Origin: Uranotaenia lowii
Taxonomy: Eukaryota > Arthropoda > Insecta > Diptera > Culicidae
Assembly (NCBI RefSeq): GCF_029784155.1
Contig: NC_073692.1
Coordinates: forward strand, 154,782,334 to 154,846,333
Length of the DNA stretch: 64,000 nt
Reading direction: 5' to 3'
Positions 12,439-24,388 of the stretch are shown here, piece after piece. Within the stretch, counting starts at the first letter, position 1. Every line of letters starts with the position of its first letter. The position numbers were made by a program, and so were the translations under genes. Under the pieces are notes generated by a model. That model was not told the DNA's origin and made no database searches. It saw only the letters and a program-made list of their open reading frames with translations.

Positions 12439-12837
12439 TTGGTGAACGAATATGTAGTGTACATACATAAGCACTTTTCATTGCCAGTTTTTTTCATTTT
12501 ACTTTTAGAGTAAACCACTCGAATCACCCTTCAAATCATTGAAAATGATAAATAAAAGTGATCCGTGATTTTTTTCCAAAAAGATAAAATTGAACTAATC
12601 AAAATGATGTTAAAAAATGTTTTCAATTTTTCTGTCTTATTCAAACATACAATTATCGATTAGCGACTACCGCTTTGAATTAAAGATCGCTTTCTGCTAC
12701 ACAGTATACAGTGATTTCATGTAGCGCCGCTAACGTTTCTGTTGAATTTATAAAAAATCTGATTTTGAAAATATAATTATAATTATCAAATAACTCCACC
12801 ACAATTAATCTATTTCAAATTTCTTCTTTTATTACAG
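12439..12837. other. AT-rich spacer
   Basis: No gene or repeat recognised. It ends in a good splice acceptor (pyrimidine-rich tract followed by ATTACAG, about 12815-12837) that may define the start of the following exon. Confidence 0.3.
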
Positions 12838-13521
12838 ATGTGATTGTGAAGTTCTCCGGAAGATTATTTTTGCCATAACCAAGTAATACCTCATGGTGCC
12901 TCCTCGCGATTTTTTGTTATTCATAGTGTAGTGCGCTGACCCATTCGAATATACACATAGTGAAACGAGCCAATTTGATAGTCGAGCAGGTCTCATTATT
13001 AGAAAACGAACGCGTTAATTGGCATTATTTCCAAATAAATTAAATCGATAAGTGACAGTGAAAGTGGATAACACCGGAGAGGCAACACCAAGCGGAAACA
13101 CGCCGCAGGAATGTAAATCCAAAAAGATCATTAGAGCACCATCAGAAGCAGCAGCACATTACCAAAAGCAACAGCAATTGACAGCACCAACAGCAGCGGC
13201 AGCAACAGCAACAGCAAACGCAACATCAATCGTCACACGCCCAAAACTTGCAATTGCACGGCTCAAATCGATCGAAACAACTTGCACCACCACAACTACG
13301 ACGACAACGACCATCGTTCGGAGCGCTGATTTCGAAGGTGAAGAAAGTCGTCGTTCCAGCACAACTGCCACCGAAATCGAAACCGCAAGCTCTTCTTCCA
13401 GGCAGCAACTCGTTCCCCGGAAAGGAACATGCACTTTGAAGGTGAAAATATTCCTCATCAAACACCTGTCTAAGCTTGTGGCGTGCAACAAAAAGATGTT
13501 CCTACCGGTTAAGTCCAACAC
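12838..13521 (+). CDS. Kelch-like gene, 5' exon (mostly untranslated, coding end)
   Basis: This exon joins in frame to the exon at 47829. The donor is at 13522 (GTGAGT) and splits a codon after its second base. Translation of the joined exons reads through SNT into SPVANEG. The frame is open from 13052 with a composition rich in Gln, Ala, Thr and Ser (CAG/ACA repeats), as is common in dipteran N-termini, but it contains no ATG until 13496; a TAA at 13049 closes it upstream. Either translation starts at 13496 (A at -2 and -4, G at -1), or at the ATG inside exon 2 (PPNMSGED), or at a non-AUG codon. The left boundary is the acceptor at 12837, or a transcription start further right near 12960-13000. 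The following intron is 34.3 kb and hosts both odorant receptor genes. Confidence 0.6.
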
Positions 13522-13835
13522 GTGAGTAGCATTTTTTTAAAGTATTTTTTTTGTTTACTCTATGTTGTGGGAAAAGTGGGCTACAGGGAGGTTTCTAAAT
13601 TTCAAGTTTGACTGCACCCCAACCCCTACTACTAATTCATCATTCGAAATAGCAAACTGTATAAAATTTAAATTTTACAACTCCAAGACTACCCAAAAGC
13701 TTGTTTAAATACATACAAAACAATATGGGGGAAACGATGAAATGTCGATTGAAAAGTCATAAATTTTTCTGGCAACACTTGAAAATTAATTATTTCAAAA
13801 AAAAATTTCTTTAGTTACAAATCGAGCGAACAAAT

Positions 13836-16800
13836 TTTCGTTCGAAAAAAAAAATGAAATCGCGTGAAGTGGTTCTTCTAAATTTAACAAGCTGCCATTT
13901 CTCTCTCAATTAATATTATTACTTAGCTCACTCTTAGGGAGATTGCCAATAGCCCCTAGTTGCTGATCAAGCCACGGCAACCGTCTGGGGTGGGCTTCAT
14001 AAGCCTCTTTTTCTAGGCTAGCTAGAGCACAAGAAACTTTTGAGCTCAAGGTCGGCTCTCGCTGTGAAGGAACTGGTCGGATATTCAAGTAAAAACACGC
14101 AAATGATTAAGAATTGTAAAATTGTGATGTATTATAAACTTACTCTTTGTAGAGTGTTCTGGGGTGTGTAACCTTGGGTTGGCTACTGCCCAGCACTACT
14201 AAGACTCCCCTTCAGACGAATCAGGGTCGGCTTTTCGCAAATTAAAAAACTACAAGGAAACGCTAGCAAATTCAATTTCGAGCTTCGCTCGCCAACCTTT
14301 ATTCCGACTTGTCGACAATTTTCTAAATATCCTCTTAGTGACTGTGCAAGACTCTCCTACTTCCTACTCTACTGCTTCGGGCCCTTCTTCTTTGGTTTAC
14401 CCCTTCTTACACCGTCGGATGTCCCGTGTCTCCTCGTAGTTGTTGACGGAGGTACAATCGTGGCTTAGGTGGGTTCGTGGTGCCGGACTCCGGCACGTTG
14501 AGTGGGGCTTACCAAGTGGCCGCTGCAGCTGCCAGGGTTCCTCGGAGGCACACCTGGTAGGCCTTTGTAGGAGTTTGGAGGTCACTTTTATGCTGCTGGG
14601 CTGCGTCCGGGATATTCGAGGTCTAAACGCTGGTCCGTTTCACTCTCCACTGAATCACTTGCACTTATTCGACATTTAACGTTACCGCGACGAATCATAG
14701 TAATCTTGAACAGTAACTTTCACATGGTTACAGGTTCAGGAGTGTTCTTCAGGGTTGTCCAGGGTGTTCTGCTTCAACTGCTGCTGCTGGTACCGGTCGG
14801 CCGTAACGGGTCCACTTCGATGCTGCTTTTCCAAGCGTGGTCATCAACTGACCATTCGAAGCTATGGAACCGGATGGTAGTTGATTTGAAGGGATCAACC
14901 AACACCCTCTGGAACCAGATCGAGATGAGTCGGTTTGACGGTTATGGTTGGCCGTCCTCGTGGTGGATGCCAATCTCTCGTTGGTGTTCTGGATGGTGCC
15001 CGCAGCGCTTACGCTCCGCAGGCTCCTCGATAGAGCAGCGGAACTCGATGGATTACTGGCTTGTGTTGTTGGGGATTTTCTGCTCTAGTTTTCCATTGTG
15101 TTCGTAGGATTGTTTGCCTCTTGGGATGATAATTTGATGAACCCAACTAGCGGATGGACACGGGATGGTCGGGATCCTCTGACCAGTGCTTAGGCTCACC
15201 TGCCCTGTTACCACGTGTAACCGGAGTTGGTTGAGTCGCCTTGGTAGGATTCGTTGCCTGGAATCCTCCTGACTCAGGATGGCATTGGCAGAGTAGCGGA
15301 TTGAAAAGCGGTGATTCACTGGCCCGTTTGCCTCGTGCGAACGGAAGCTCTGTGGAACCCACTTGGCGGGATTCTATGGCCTGATTCTTTAGCCAGAATC
15401 TTCAGGCAAAATCTTAAAGGGTCCTGGATGGGAACTATGGTTAGGAAACGTGCTTGTTATGGAATGGTTTATGAACTCACTTGACTTAAATGCTCTCGAA
15501 GCTCACTTTAACTTTCCACTCCTAAAATACTTATGTTAACTTTTACTTAACGTTGTTAACTTTGCGCTCAATGCGTGTTTGCGCTTGCGTGGCCACAGGT
15601 GGAAAGGAAGTCTTCTTACTCAGTGTCAAGGAGTTGGCAGCATCTTCTTAATCCAATTTCCGTTTCACTTCCCAATGACATTTTGGTACTGTCATTCCCG
15701 TTTGTGGAGTTAGCGCTTTCTATGTGTGTGTTTACTAATTTTAAATTTAAACCTGCTGAATGTTTTCCCTGTCACTTTCATTTGAAGTGTCTTATTTATT
15801 TATATTTTTATGTAAACCTAGCTGAACCTACTTAATCTCATTTCTTCTGCAAATTTTTTCCCTGTGAAGCTGAGTTCCATCGGAAAATTGTCGATGAACA
15901 GCTTCATCGCTTTGAGTGATCGGGAAGAACACTCCAAAATGGCTTGCTCTATGGGGGTTTAACGGGGCAAAATAACCTAAAGGTTACGATATTTTTTCAT
16001 GAATTTTCAGACTTTTCAACTAACACTCTACAAAATTTGAAGTCTTTACAATGACTGAAAACAAAGATACTGCCATTCCCGTAAAAAAGGAAAATTTGGA
16101 ATTGCTTCACTAGATTTGCTGTGTCTTTGACAATTTTCATTGAGAAATCTTGAAACTTGGTTCAAAGATGTAAAAATGTCAAATTTATTACCAGGCCAAG
16201 TTTCGTCAAAATAGATTAACGCGATCATTTAAATCGCGCCGAGTACAAAATAAGGTTGATTATCGCCCAACAGACGATTTCATTCGTTTATGGACGGATG
16301 TTTGTATGGAAAACATCGTAATCCATGTATTCTAGGTTTTTTCTTTCACAAAATCGAAATTATCAAAAAAAGAATGTTGTAAATCGATAGAAACTTCATT
16401 CGTGCTTTGTTTAGAAATAGAAAATGTTACAACAGAGTTCAAAATAAGATGATCAGAGTTTCAGAAAGGACCTGCTAAATGTACTGATAATCAAATTTGA
16501 TACACAATTAAAGCGAGTATTATAATTCGCTCTTGTGCTTGAATATCAGTTCAGTTGGGACAATTTCTATTTCTAAACAACGCAGGATTGAAGTTCCTAT
16601 GAATTTTACCCGATTTTTTGTGATAAATTTTGATTTTGTGAAAGAAAATAAACCAAGAATACATGGATTACGATGTTTTCCATACAAACATCCGTCCAAA
16701 AAGGAATGAAATCGTCTGAGATAATGAATCTCATTTCTACCCGGTAACATTTTTGACGTTAATCGATTTTGACGAAACTTGGCCTGGTACTAGATACACA

Positions 16801-16845
16801 TTTTTACATCATTGAACCTAGTTTCAAGATTTTTCATAAAAAATC
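13836..16845. mobile_element. Palindromic element, copy A, split by a 2-kb insertion
   Basis: The arms match the intact palindrome at 30056-31238. The left arm begins near 13836 (TGAAATCGCGTGAAG) and resumes at about 15989 (TTTTCATGAA, then AACACTCTACAAAATTTG). The complementary arm runs from about 16560 to 16840 (GACGAAACTTGGCCTGGT). The arms are diverged and the distal end of the right arm is missing, so this is an old copy. The left arm is broken at 13918-15988 by unrelated sequence. Confidence 0.65.
13918..15988. other. Unassigned 2.07-kb GC-richer block inserted in a palindrome
   Basis: Markedly richer in G and C than the flanking DNA, with many frames of 60-130 codons on both strands but none with a recognisable domain. 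The host palindrome shows exactly where it starts and stops, and ATATT occurs on both sides (13913-13917 and 15989-15993), which may be a 5-bp target duplication. No terminal inverted or direct repeats are evident. It could be a solo LTR plus leader or a LARD-like retrotransposon derivative. I do not recognise it. Confidence 0.5.
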
Positions 16846-16938
16846 CAATCCAATAAGTGGAGACTGATTCAATATAATTTTTTAATCCCTGTTTTGCTTA
16901 AGAGATGTGCACAAAATACACACGCACGTACAAATGAA

Positions 16939-17859
16939 GGGAAAGTCGGCTAAGTCGGACACCCTAATGTAGAATCGCAATAAAAATTCAGATATTGCTA
17001 TTTTCATCGCAGTTTTCAGATGGACAGTTTAGGTTGTTTGATATCGCATTAACCATTGGAATTAGTAAATTTCCCTAATCAAGACTGTTTTTATAGATAT
17101 CTAAAACATGCTAGGAAATAACACTTTTAAAAAATGGTCGGATAAAACGGACACTGCTCAGAAAAGGTACATTTTGCCACAAAAATTGCTGTAAAAGTAA
17201 ATATTTTGTGAGTTAAGTATTTGAAAACGTTTTGAAACCAAAATGGAACCAACAGGTCCGAGTTCTGAAGCGAAATAGTGTGGATACGGAATTCAGTATT
17301 TTATAGGCGCTTTCTTCACCGGAGATCCTGTTTTACAGTTTTCATGGCCTGTTTGAAACAGGGAGTGCTTTTCGACCGACAATTGAGCTTGCCAAGGTCT
17401 TCTGAAGCATATGGAGGATCAAACCGATGAAAAATTTTAAAATATTTGGAGAAACTTATCTGTTCGTTTTACCCGACCTTGGAGTGTCCGTCTTACCCGC
17501 CTTAGCAACTTTTTTTTAAAACGTTCGTTGTCTAAGCCCTTTGACCGAAAGTCACTGATTTTCCTCCAGATGGTTAATAAGAAACCTAAAAAACACTCTA
17601 CCTTTGAAAACCGTTGAAATATTCGAAAATTTTGCGAGTTATGAACAATTTTATGAGGAGAGAAAATTACATCAAATAATGGATCCTCAAAGTTTTTGTT
17701 TGTTTTGTTTACTATTATGGGTCCTTGCATGTTATATATGAACAAATGGTCTCGAAAAAGTTTATTCACTATGGCGAACATATTCCTATCATTAGATTAG
17801 ATTAGATTAGATTGTAATTCTCGAAATATTGAAAGTGTCCGTCTTACCCGACTTTCCCC
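16939..17859. mobile_element. TIR element, about 0.92 kb
   Basis: The left end, GGGAAAGTCGGCTAAGTCGG, is mirrored at the right end by CCGTCTTACCCGACTTTCCC, giving about 24 bp of imperfect inverted repeat. Motifs related to the TIR recur inside (near 17140 and 17465-17500). It lacks a plausible transposase; the frame at 17437-17781 (-) has no recognised domain. A five-fold TTAGA repeat sits at about 17792-17812. No target duplication could be identified. Confidence 0.6.
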
Positions 17860-18195
17860 AACATATACAGCTCAATAAATCATCGATCTGAATCGATAAT
17901 TTATGAAATCACCAAACTTTCTAGTAAGAAAGAAAAGAAAATGATCAGTTCGTTTATTTTATTGGAGCCTGATTTACCCTAATTTTTATACTCAAGGTTC
18001 CCTGAATTTCTGAAAAAAATGATGGCAACCCTGATAAGTGCCATACAAATAGCCAAAATTTGACGTTTCTCTCGCAAGCCAACCAATTACACGCGTAGGA
18101 TGAGTTCCTCATTTCTGATTTGTTAATCATCGGACAGAATATTGAAAAGAAATAAATTTGGGATTGGTTTTGAATATCCAATGAAATGATACCAT
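17860..18195. other. Spacer without recognised feature
   Basis: Short AT-rich stretch. The only frame (17954-18181, -) has no recognisable content. Confidence 0.3.
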
Positions 18196-18875
18196 AAGTT
18201 GAAGTAGAATTTCGTTATCTGGCGCCATTTTGAAATCCAAGATGGCGGTTTCCGCTTAACTTTGAAATGTTCTAAAGGAGCGGACATGTTACCCCCATAA
18301 TATTGGTATTGGGTGAAAGAGCTATTTAAACTAGAAAAAAATGAGTTTCTCTATCTGAAGCCATCTTGAAATCCAAGATGGCGGCTCCCGCTGTACTTTA
18401 AAATGCTGTGAAAGACTTACATCGCATCAAACTCCCACAATATGGGTATTGGGTGAAAAGGCTAAATGAGTAGAAGTCGAAATTCGCTGTCTGAATCCAT
18501 CTTGAAATTCACCCAGCGGAAGCCGCTATATTGGATTTCAAGATGGCGTCTGAAAGCAAAATTTGATTTCTTCTAGTTCAACCCTTTCATTCTATACCCA
18601 CATTGTGGAGGTTTCAAGCGATTATCAATAATAAACAGGTTAAAAAAGAAAAGCCGAAGCTGCCATCTTGGATTTTAAGATAGCGTCACAATACCAAATC
18701 GATTTCTTTTTGTATAGCCTTTTCCCCCAATGCCCATATTATGGGGGTTTCAAGCTATTATAAGTAATATTCTACAAATTTGAAAATAAAAGATTTCAAG
18801 ATGGTGTTAGGAAGCAAAAGTTCGACTTGTACTCGTTTAGCCCGTTCAACTTATACCCATATTCATTTTCATAGA
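18196..18875. repeat. Cluster of mirrored hairpin repeats
   Basis: At least five variants of a block containing CCATCTTGAAATCCAAGATGG occur in both orientations, for example near 18220, 18360, 18500, 18540 and 18660. Spacer motifs such as TATGGGTATTGGGTGAAA and their complements recur with them. Each core is itself nearly self-complementary, and the whole region also folds on itself around about 18520. No gene is present. Confidence 0.75.
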
Positions 18876-19789
18876 ACGTACTTGATCTCTAAAAAATCTC
18901 AGTTCTTCAGTATATTGGAATGATGATTAAGATGCTTTGAATCTGTGCTTCTGGTCATATCACTAATCACTAATCGTACTTCCACAGCCAGAACTTATGT
19001 CTGAGTCCCAAAGAATAATAAAAGTGAGTTACTATTCTTCTTGTCTTTGTTCATGTTTTTTATCATTTTAACATAAAAACATTAAAGTGATGAAAAACAT
19101 AAAATGGTTGGGCCTACCATGGAGCAGAGAACGCAGAGACATCTGGAACAGGAACAGAAGAAACGTGGACCACCAGTACCATACGTTTCAAAGGGGCATT
19201 ATCGTTGGAAGCATGCTAAGAAAAATGCTCCTTGATGGAAAAAAACACGCGTTCTTTGAAGTAACTCCACAAATCACAGGGGTTCCTCTTCAGTGGCTGG
19301 AAATGATCCATTTTGTACAACGAAATCACAAAACCTAAGAATAAATGCATTCTGTAGAAGTAAATATGATGATTTTAAAATTCTAAGATTTTTTATTTTC
19401 ATTCAATTGTTTTGGATTTCGATGTACGATCATTTCTGATCATCGACCAAGGATAAAGCGCCTTTACTCGCTCTTGAAAATAAAAAAGAAAATAGGAAAA
19501 TATCAAAAGAACATAAAACCCTTCGAGGTCTGTTACGAGCTCGAAAGGTTTTTTTTTTTGAAAATTAACCCTTATAATAGAAATAAATAAACATGAATAA
19601 TAATCTCCAAATTTAAAACTTTAAAATGGATCAATTGTATCCTGGTCACCAAAGCTAAAAATTTAACTTCTTGGAAGAATGTTTCACACAAACAAACAAT
19701 CGATAAAAATGAAACATATATTATAACACACTCAACCATGAATGGACAAAATTCTGAAAATTGCTGAGCCAGAAATTTCAGGAATCGAT
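18876..19789. other. Non-coding stretch with one unexplained fragment
   Basis: The frames near 19087-19338 are broken. One begins MEQRTQRHLEQEQKKRGP and stops after about 40 codons. I could not assign it; it may be a pseudogene fragment. The rest is AT-rich. Confidence 0.25.
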
Positions 19790-20190
19790 TCCCTTCAGTC
19801 GATCACATTTTGAATCTGTGCTTCTGGTCATATTGACTCGAACAGCTTTGAAGGGTTAAGTGTCACAGAGCATACCGCCAGAATTGACGCTAGAAAGCCT
19901 CAATTCGTTTAGCTTTTTCTGGTAAAATAAGCACCAAACTGCTGGTGCATATTCAAAAATCTAGCGAACTATACAAGGCTATTAAGGCAGTACACGTTTT
20001 TCAATTCTTTGGTGAAGTGAAATAAGAAGCCAATACTTCTAGAAGCTTTATCAACCATATAGTTCGTGTGAGTCTTATACTCCAACCGTTGGTCCAGGAT
20101 AACACTGATATCGTTGATGTGGTAAACCAGAAAGAATCATTTGTTTCTAAAAAGCTGGAGAAAAATTGTCTATGTCTGGACAGCAAAATT
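19790..20190 (-). mobile_element. Jockey-like LINE fragment (RT C-terminal)
   Basis: The reverse strand reads KASRSIGFLFHFTKELKN, then VYCLNSLV and, after stops, a degenerate YALRHL-like block. This corresponds to the same part of the Jockey-like element at 31640-34640 (KASRSLGFVFRVTKGFED, then VYCLKSLYCS). Stops and frameshifts show it is dead. No termini are visible. Confidence 0.65.
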
Positions 20191-21195
20191 TAAAGTATCT
20201 CAGAGGACCAACATATTTTCGATTTTGAATCTTTATCTTCTGCTAACCATTTGAGGGTGATAGAGAGATGGAAAAATGAAAGTAGTTTCAAACTCAAATC
20301 ATGTTTAATTTTGAATATTTTCTTGCCGGTCATAGACAAATCGCATTTTATTTATTAAATTTTCCGAATATTTCGTTTGAACTGTAGTCAAAAGATAACC
20401 AACCAAAGCAACGATGGCGTTTATGTGCAATTCACATTTTACAAGCCAGAAAAACTGGCCACAATTCAAGTGCAAAGATTTGGTTATTCTATCCGCACTA
20501 CCAGGCAAAAACCTTCGATGCCTATCATTGGGTTATTTTACAGATTGGATGACCATAATTCAAACACCATTGGTGGTATGAATAAGAAAATAGCAATTGC
20601 TTCGATAGCTTTTACTTAGCTCGAACTTTGGAATGGCAAAATTTGTAAGCATTTGCTCAACTAGATATGAAAAAGCAGAGTAGAACATTTACTTTCAACC
20701 AGCTCCGGATAAAAAATATGCATACCATTAGGAGTATTTGACTCACAAAACTGCTCGAAAATAGCAAAAGCAATTACTAGAGCTTTATTCATATCAGCCC
20801 ATATCAGACTGCTATTTACTTTATTTCCATAGTTTTAACACAGCTTGATATGCGTTTTCATTTCTACCTGAAAACAAATGGTCGAAACAAGAATATAACC
20901 ATTTTTCGTGACTATATTTAAACCGCCATAAAACGAGCTGCATAACAAAATTCAATAATAAAACAATAATAAAACTTCCTAATGCTAGTTGGTTTAATCT
21001 GTGTTACCTGGGTTAAATCATTATTAATGCGTTTTCAAAAAATCAAGGCCATAGAAAAGTTCCCCCTATATGGTCTTAGTGAAACTTCCTGTTTCTTTGA
21101 ATAGATCTAAATTCTACTTAAGATAAAAGTGTACATCTTTCAAGGATCTTACGAATGCTAACACTATTAGCCCACAAAAAGAGTTCTATGTATGT
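20191..21195. other. AT-rich stretch without recognised gene
   Basis: Overlapping frames of 60-80 codons on both strands near 20300-20620 have no recognisable domain and no splice context. I see no other structure. Confidence 0.3.
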
Positions 21196-21275
21196 ATGCC
21201 TTGACCGAGACTCGATCTCATGACCTCTGGATTAAAAGACTTAAACGTTTTCCTCTAGGCTACGGTCATCGGCAG
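21196..21275 (-). repeat. tRNA-derived SINE fragment
   Basis: The reverse strand has an A-box-like segment (TAGCCTAGAGGAAAACG), a spacer of about 30 bp and a B-box-like segment (GATCGAGTCTCGG), then a short CATA repeat tail. Spacing is that of a tRNA-derived promoter. The acceptor stem is not paired well, so this is a SINE head rather than a tRNA gene. Confidence 0.5.
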
Positions 21276-23001
21276 CGACTTTGATTTTCATCCTGTACCT
21301 GGCTCCCTGATTCTGATCCTTGCTGCTGAATTCTGGATGCTGATTCTGATTCAAAAGAAGGACATATTAAAACATGCAATTGTTTTATAGATCCTTAATC
21401 TTATACAAAACCACACAATTTATTTCACAACAAAAGTAAATGCAATCAAAACATTGAATCTGGTTTCTGTAAATCCCGAAGAGAGAATAAAAATTACTAA
21501 AATCGGCCCCTGAAACTTTTCACATGTTTTCCACTTTCATATACCTCGTATAATGAAATTGGAAAACTAAACCGAATAAAAAACCATACCATTTTGGCGT
21601 GCTATCTCGTGCCCAGAAGTCCGACTGTCTAGCCGGGAAATTATGCCTCATGAATCACAATTTCACAACTTACTTTACACCCAGTGTCGCTAGGCAAGTG
21701 GCGGGCAAGTTCAAGTGGAACACAAAAAAAAAACTCAGGATGAAACATGGTAACACGGTCAAAGCTGCACTATAAACATACGAGTGTGTTTTCTCAATAG
21801 GTAGTTAAAACAATTTTTTTTCCGAAAATTTTATGTTCTGGAGACCTTTTATTTCCTGATGGTTTTTTCCTAATCATAAGAAACTTTGTGAAAAATAAAG
21901 AAATTTCAAGCCTCAACGACCTATGGAAAAATCATTCGAGAAATGAAAAACTTGCAAACGGGGTGGAAAAATGTTCACCCACTTTTTCTACATACCTACA
22001 CATACGCAAACACGATGATGCAGTCTCTTATGAAGATTTATCAGCCGGGCGCTCAGATAGGATTTTTCAAGTGCTTTCTCCCTGTCTGAGTGTGTGCTTG
22101 TCGTGTCAGGGATCTGAAAAACATAAGACCTGTGTGAATTTATGTTCCTGCACGGATACGGGATTCGAACCTCGCTTTGTGGATTTATTGTTTTTATCCC
22201 GAGATTTTTGCTCCAAGTATAACATAACGTTGATTGACGATGAAGTGGAAATGTTATGGACATTTTCTTGTGATACTTATTGGATTGTATTCAGGACAGC
22301 AAAGTACGAGTAGGATGTTTTAAGAATCTGAAACAAGTTAAAAATGAGTATTTAAGAAATTTTGATTACTTCACAAAGTTTTACCAAAAGGAAACTGGAT
22401 AACGATAGGGTGTATTTGAAAACAACTCCAACTTTCACTGCCGAAGCTCGTTTGATGCTTTATTGGGAAAGAAAATTGAATTAATTGCTACTGGATCTCA
22501 CAAAAAAGAAATAATTGCTACCCACCAGGTTAGAAAAAACAGGAACGCCTTTGAAGTAGCACAGTTGAATTTGGTGTAATTACAAACCATTGCTTGTTGG
22601 GCTAGTTGTTCGCTCTGAAAAAAATTGTGGAATTGCGTGACGATTTGTTTAAGAAGGAATAAAAAGTAACTGAAACAAACATAGTTGTTAAAAATATTAA
22701 AAAAAAATTATAACAAATGTTTTGTTTTGTGTTTCAAATAATAGGAAGCGTTCAACGTTCTATTACTAAAATATTCATATTTACCCACTTATACAAAAGA
22801 AAAAAATCTCAGAAAGACTACACAGCGCTTCTTTATTCGTTCTTCTAGCAGTCGATGCTTGGGCCTGAAATTTTATTTTTCTAAATAGGGAACTACTTCA
22901 TCGGCACCAGCCATGGCGTTAATTACTAATGTCCCAGACCACCAGAAGTCTTATCTTTTTTTAAAGATTATATCGTATAGAATGTTATATAAATTCATTT
23001 T
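21276..23001. other. Non-coding stretch without recognised feature
   Basis: The longest frame (21888-22313, +, 141 codons) is open but lacks a recognisable domain. Its Cys-rich middle (CSCTDTGFEPRF) overlaps a GGATTCGAACC-like B-box motif near 22160, suggesting tRNA- or SINE-derived DNA rather than a gene. Confidence 0.3.
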
Positions 23002-23165
23002 CGTATATCTGCACCTACAATGTGCGGCCTATGCATATTTTTTATCGTATTTAAATGCATTGCATGATTTTATTACGAAAATCCGTATATCTGCACCTAC
23101 AATGTGCGGCCCATGCCTTTTCTTTATCGTATTTATATACATTGCATGATTTTATTACGACGATA
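23002..23165 (+). repeat. Two tandem 82-bp units
   Basis: CGTATATCTGCACCTACAAT begins at 23002 and again at 23084. Each is followed by the same GTGCGGCC, then TTTATCGTATTT and GCATGATTTTATTACGA, with a few substitutions. This is a local direct duplication without coding meaning. Confidence 0.85.
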
Positions 23166-23577
23166 CAATCCAAATCAAGAATATGTGTGCTAATGTACCT
23201 ATATGGCCTCCAAAATGATACGTATATACTGGTTTTGCTACATTATATACGATATGTTTACACGTATATTTGCACGTATATTTGGGATGCAAATTCGAAA
23301 TACCCACCAAATGGTTATCTGGGTGAAATTGACTAATGTGAATAACAGCTCGTAATCTGAGACACTGATTCGGACCACACCCCAGAGACAGAACATCCAA
23401 CAGACACTTGGTTCTTCATATGAGTGTAAGTAGCGACAAACCCGAAGCAATCGACCATGTGCGCGCTCGGCTAAAATCCCGAGTCGAGGGGTGGTGGTGA
23501 ATTACCACCTATCGACTCGGGATTTAAACCGAGTGCGCACTTTGTTCTATTGCATCGGGTTTTTCGCTACTTACGCA

Positions 23578-23737
23578 CATCGATGCCAGAACTACAGATT
23601 TCTCCGTAGCTCTACGTATTTTAAGTACTTCTACGGATCTACGGATTTTCAGCATTTCCTTTTGCCAGAATCAGTACCTACATGTTTCGTTTTTCGCCAA
23701 TCCTATGGATTTGAGCGGATTGCAAACTGGAAACGCT
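23578..23737. mobile_element. hAT-like MITE related to 46133-46412
   Basis: The interior has repeated CTACGGAT motifs and the right end reads GGAAACGCTG, matching the hAT-like MITE nested at 46133-46412. The left end (CATCGATGCCAGA) is a mutated form of the CAGCSTTGCC terminus. No target duplication survives. Confidence 0.55.
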
Positions 23738-23849
23738 GGTGGTGATAGTGAAACAGCAGAGAGATCAAACGTGAGCAGAGAACACATGCGAGATATACAT
23801 GGAGTGTATCGATAGAATATCCAGCAGTCGACCGATGGAGCTCGACCCT

Positions 23850-24340
23850 AGCTAACATTTTTGTAGCTATATTCTTACTCTGTTTTGATGTACGTTCGAT
23901 ATACATTATAGAAACATCGTATGAATGTTGAAAAAACAGCATTTCCCTACCAAAGTCGAGGCAATATACATACATAAATGTGTTGCGAACTACACCAATT
24001 GGGCGCAAGAGAGCGTTTTGATTTTGCTCTCATAGCCTGCAAATCGTTGCCAGCGAGAATATTTTCCAGTTCTCTCATTGGTTAATATTCCTCAAATCCT
24101 ATCTGATTTGCAGCCATCTGGATACCCTGCTGGTTGTTGAGAGAACATGACGATGATTTCCTCACTTGAAACCCGCACGGGAGAAAAATCATTTAAAAAT
24201 TTACAAACATTGTGGACTTTCAATCCTAGCCGACTTAAACTGACTTCAGACGACATTTTATACGATCTTTTCACTATGTAGTTGGATTTGCGATTCGCAA
24301 CACCATTGTAAACGACTTAAGTTATCATTTTTTATACGAT
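23850..24340 (+). repeat. Family X repeat, contiguous copy
   Basis: About 490 bp that split the older tRNA-bearing palindrome copy. They match the two halves of the interrupted family X copy (7470-10480), including GGCAATATACATACATA, CTTGAAACCCGCACGGGAG and GCGATTCGCAACA. No terminal repeats were recognised, so the class is unknown. Confidence 0.5.
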
Positions 24341-24388
24341 TTCATGTTTTATGAGACATATACGCATGCAGGAGCCTATTTCGTCACG

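Noticed and set aside
13159..13521. 120-codon antisense frame over the kelch-like 5' exon
   Set aside because: Val/Ala-rich reverse reading of CAG/ACA repeats, with no start or splice context.
13906..15362. Several frames of 60-133 codons in the GC-richer block
   Set aside because: No domain, no shared frame and no codon pattern; listed only as an unassigned block.
17437..17781. 114-codon frame on the - strand
   Set aside because: It lies inside a TIR element, ends in its subterminal repeats, and shows no transposase motif.
17790..17815. TTAGA repeats considered as interstitial telomere sequence
   Set aside because: Only about five units and not the insect TTAGG motif; dipterans also lack simple telomerase repeats.
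21888..22313. 141-codon frame with a Cys-rich centre
   Set aside because: No recognised domain; the Cys-rich part overlaps a B-box-like tRNA motif, suggesting a repeat.
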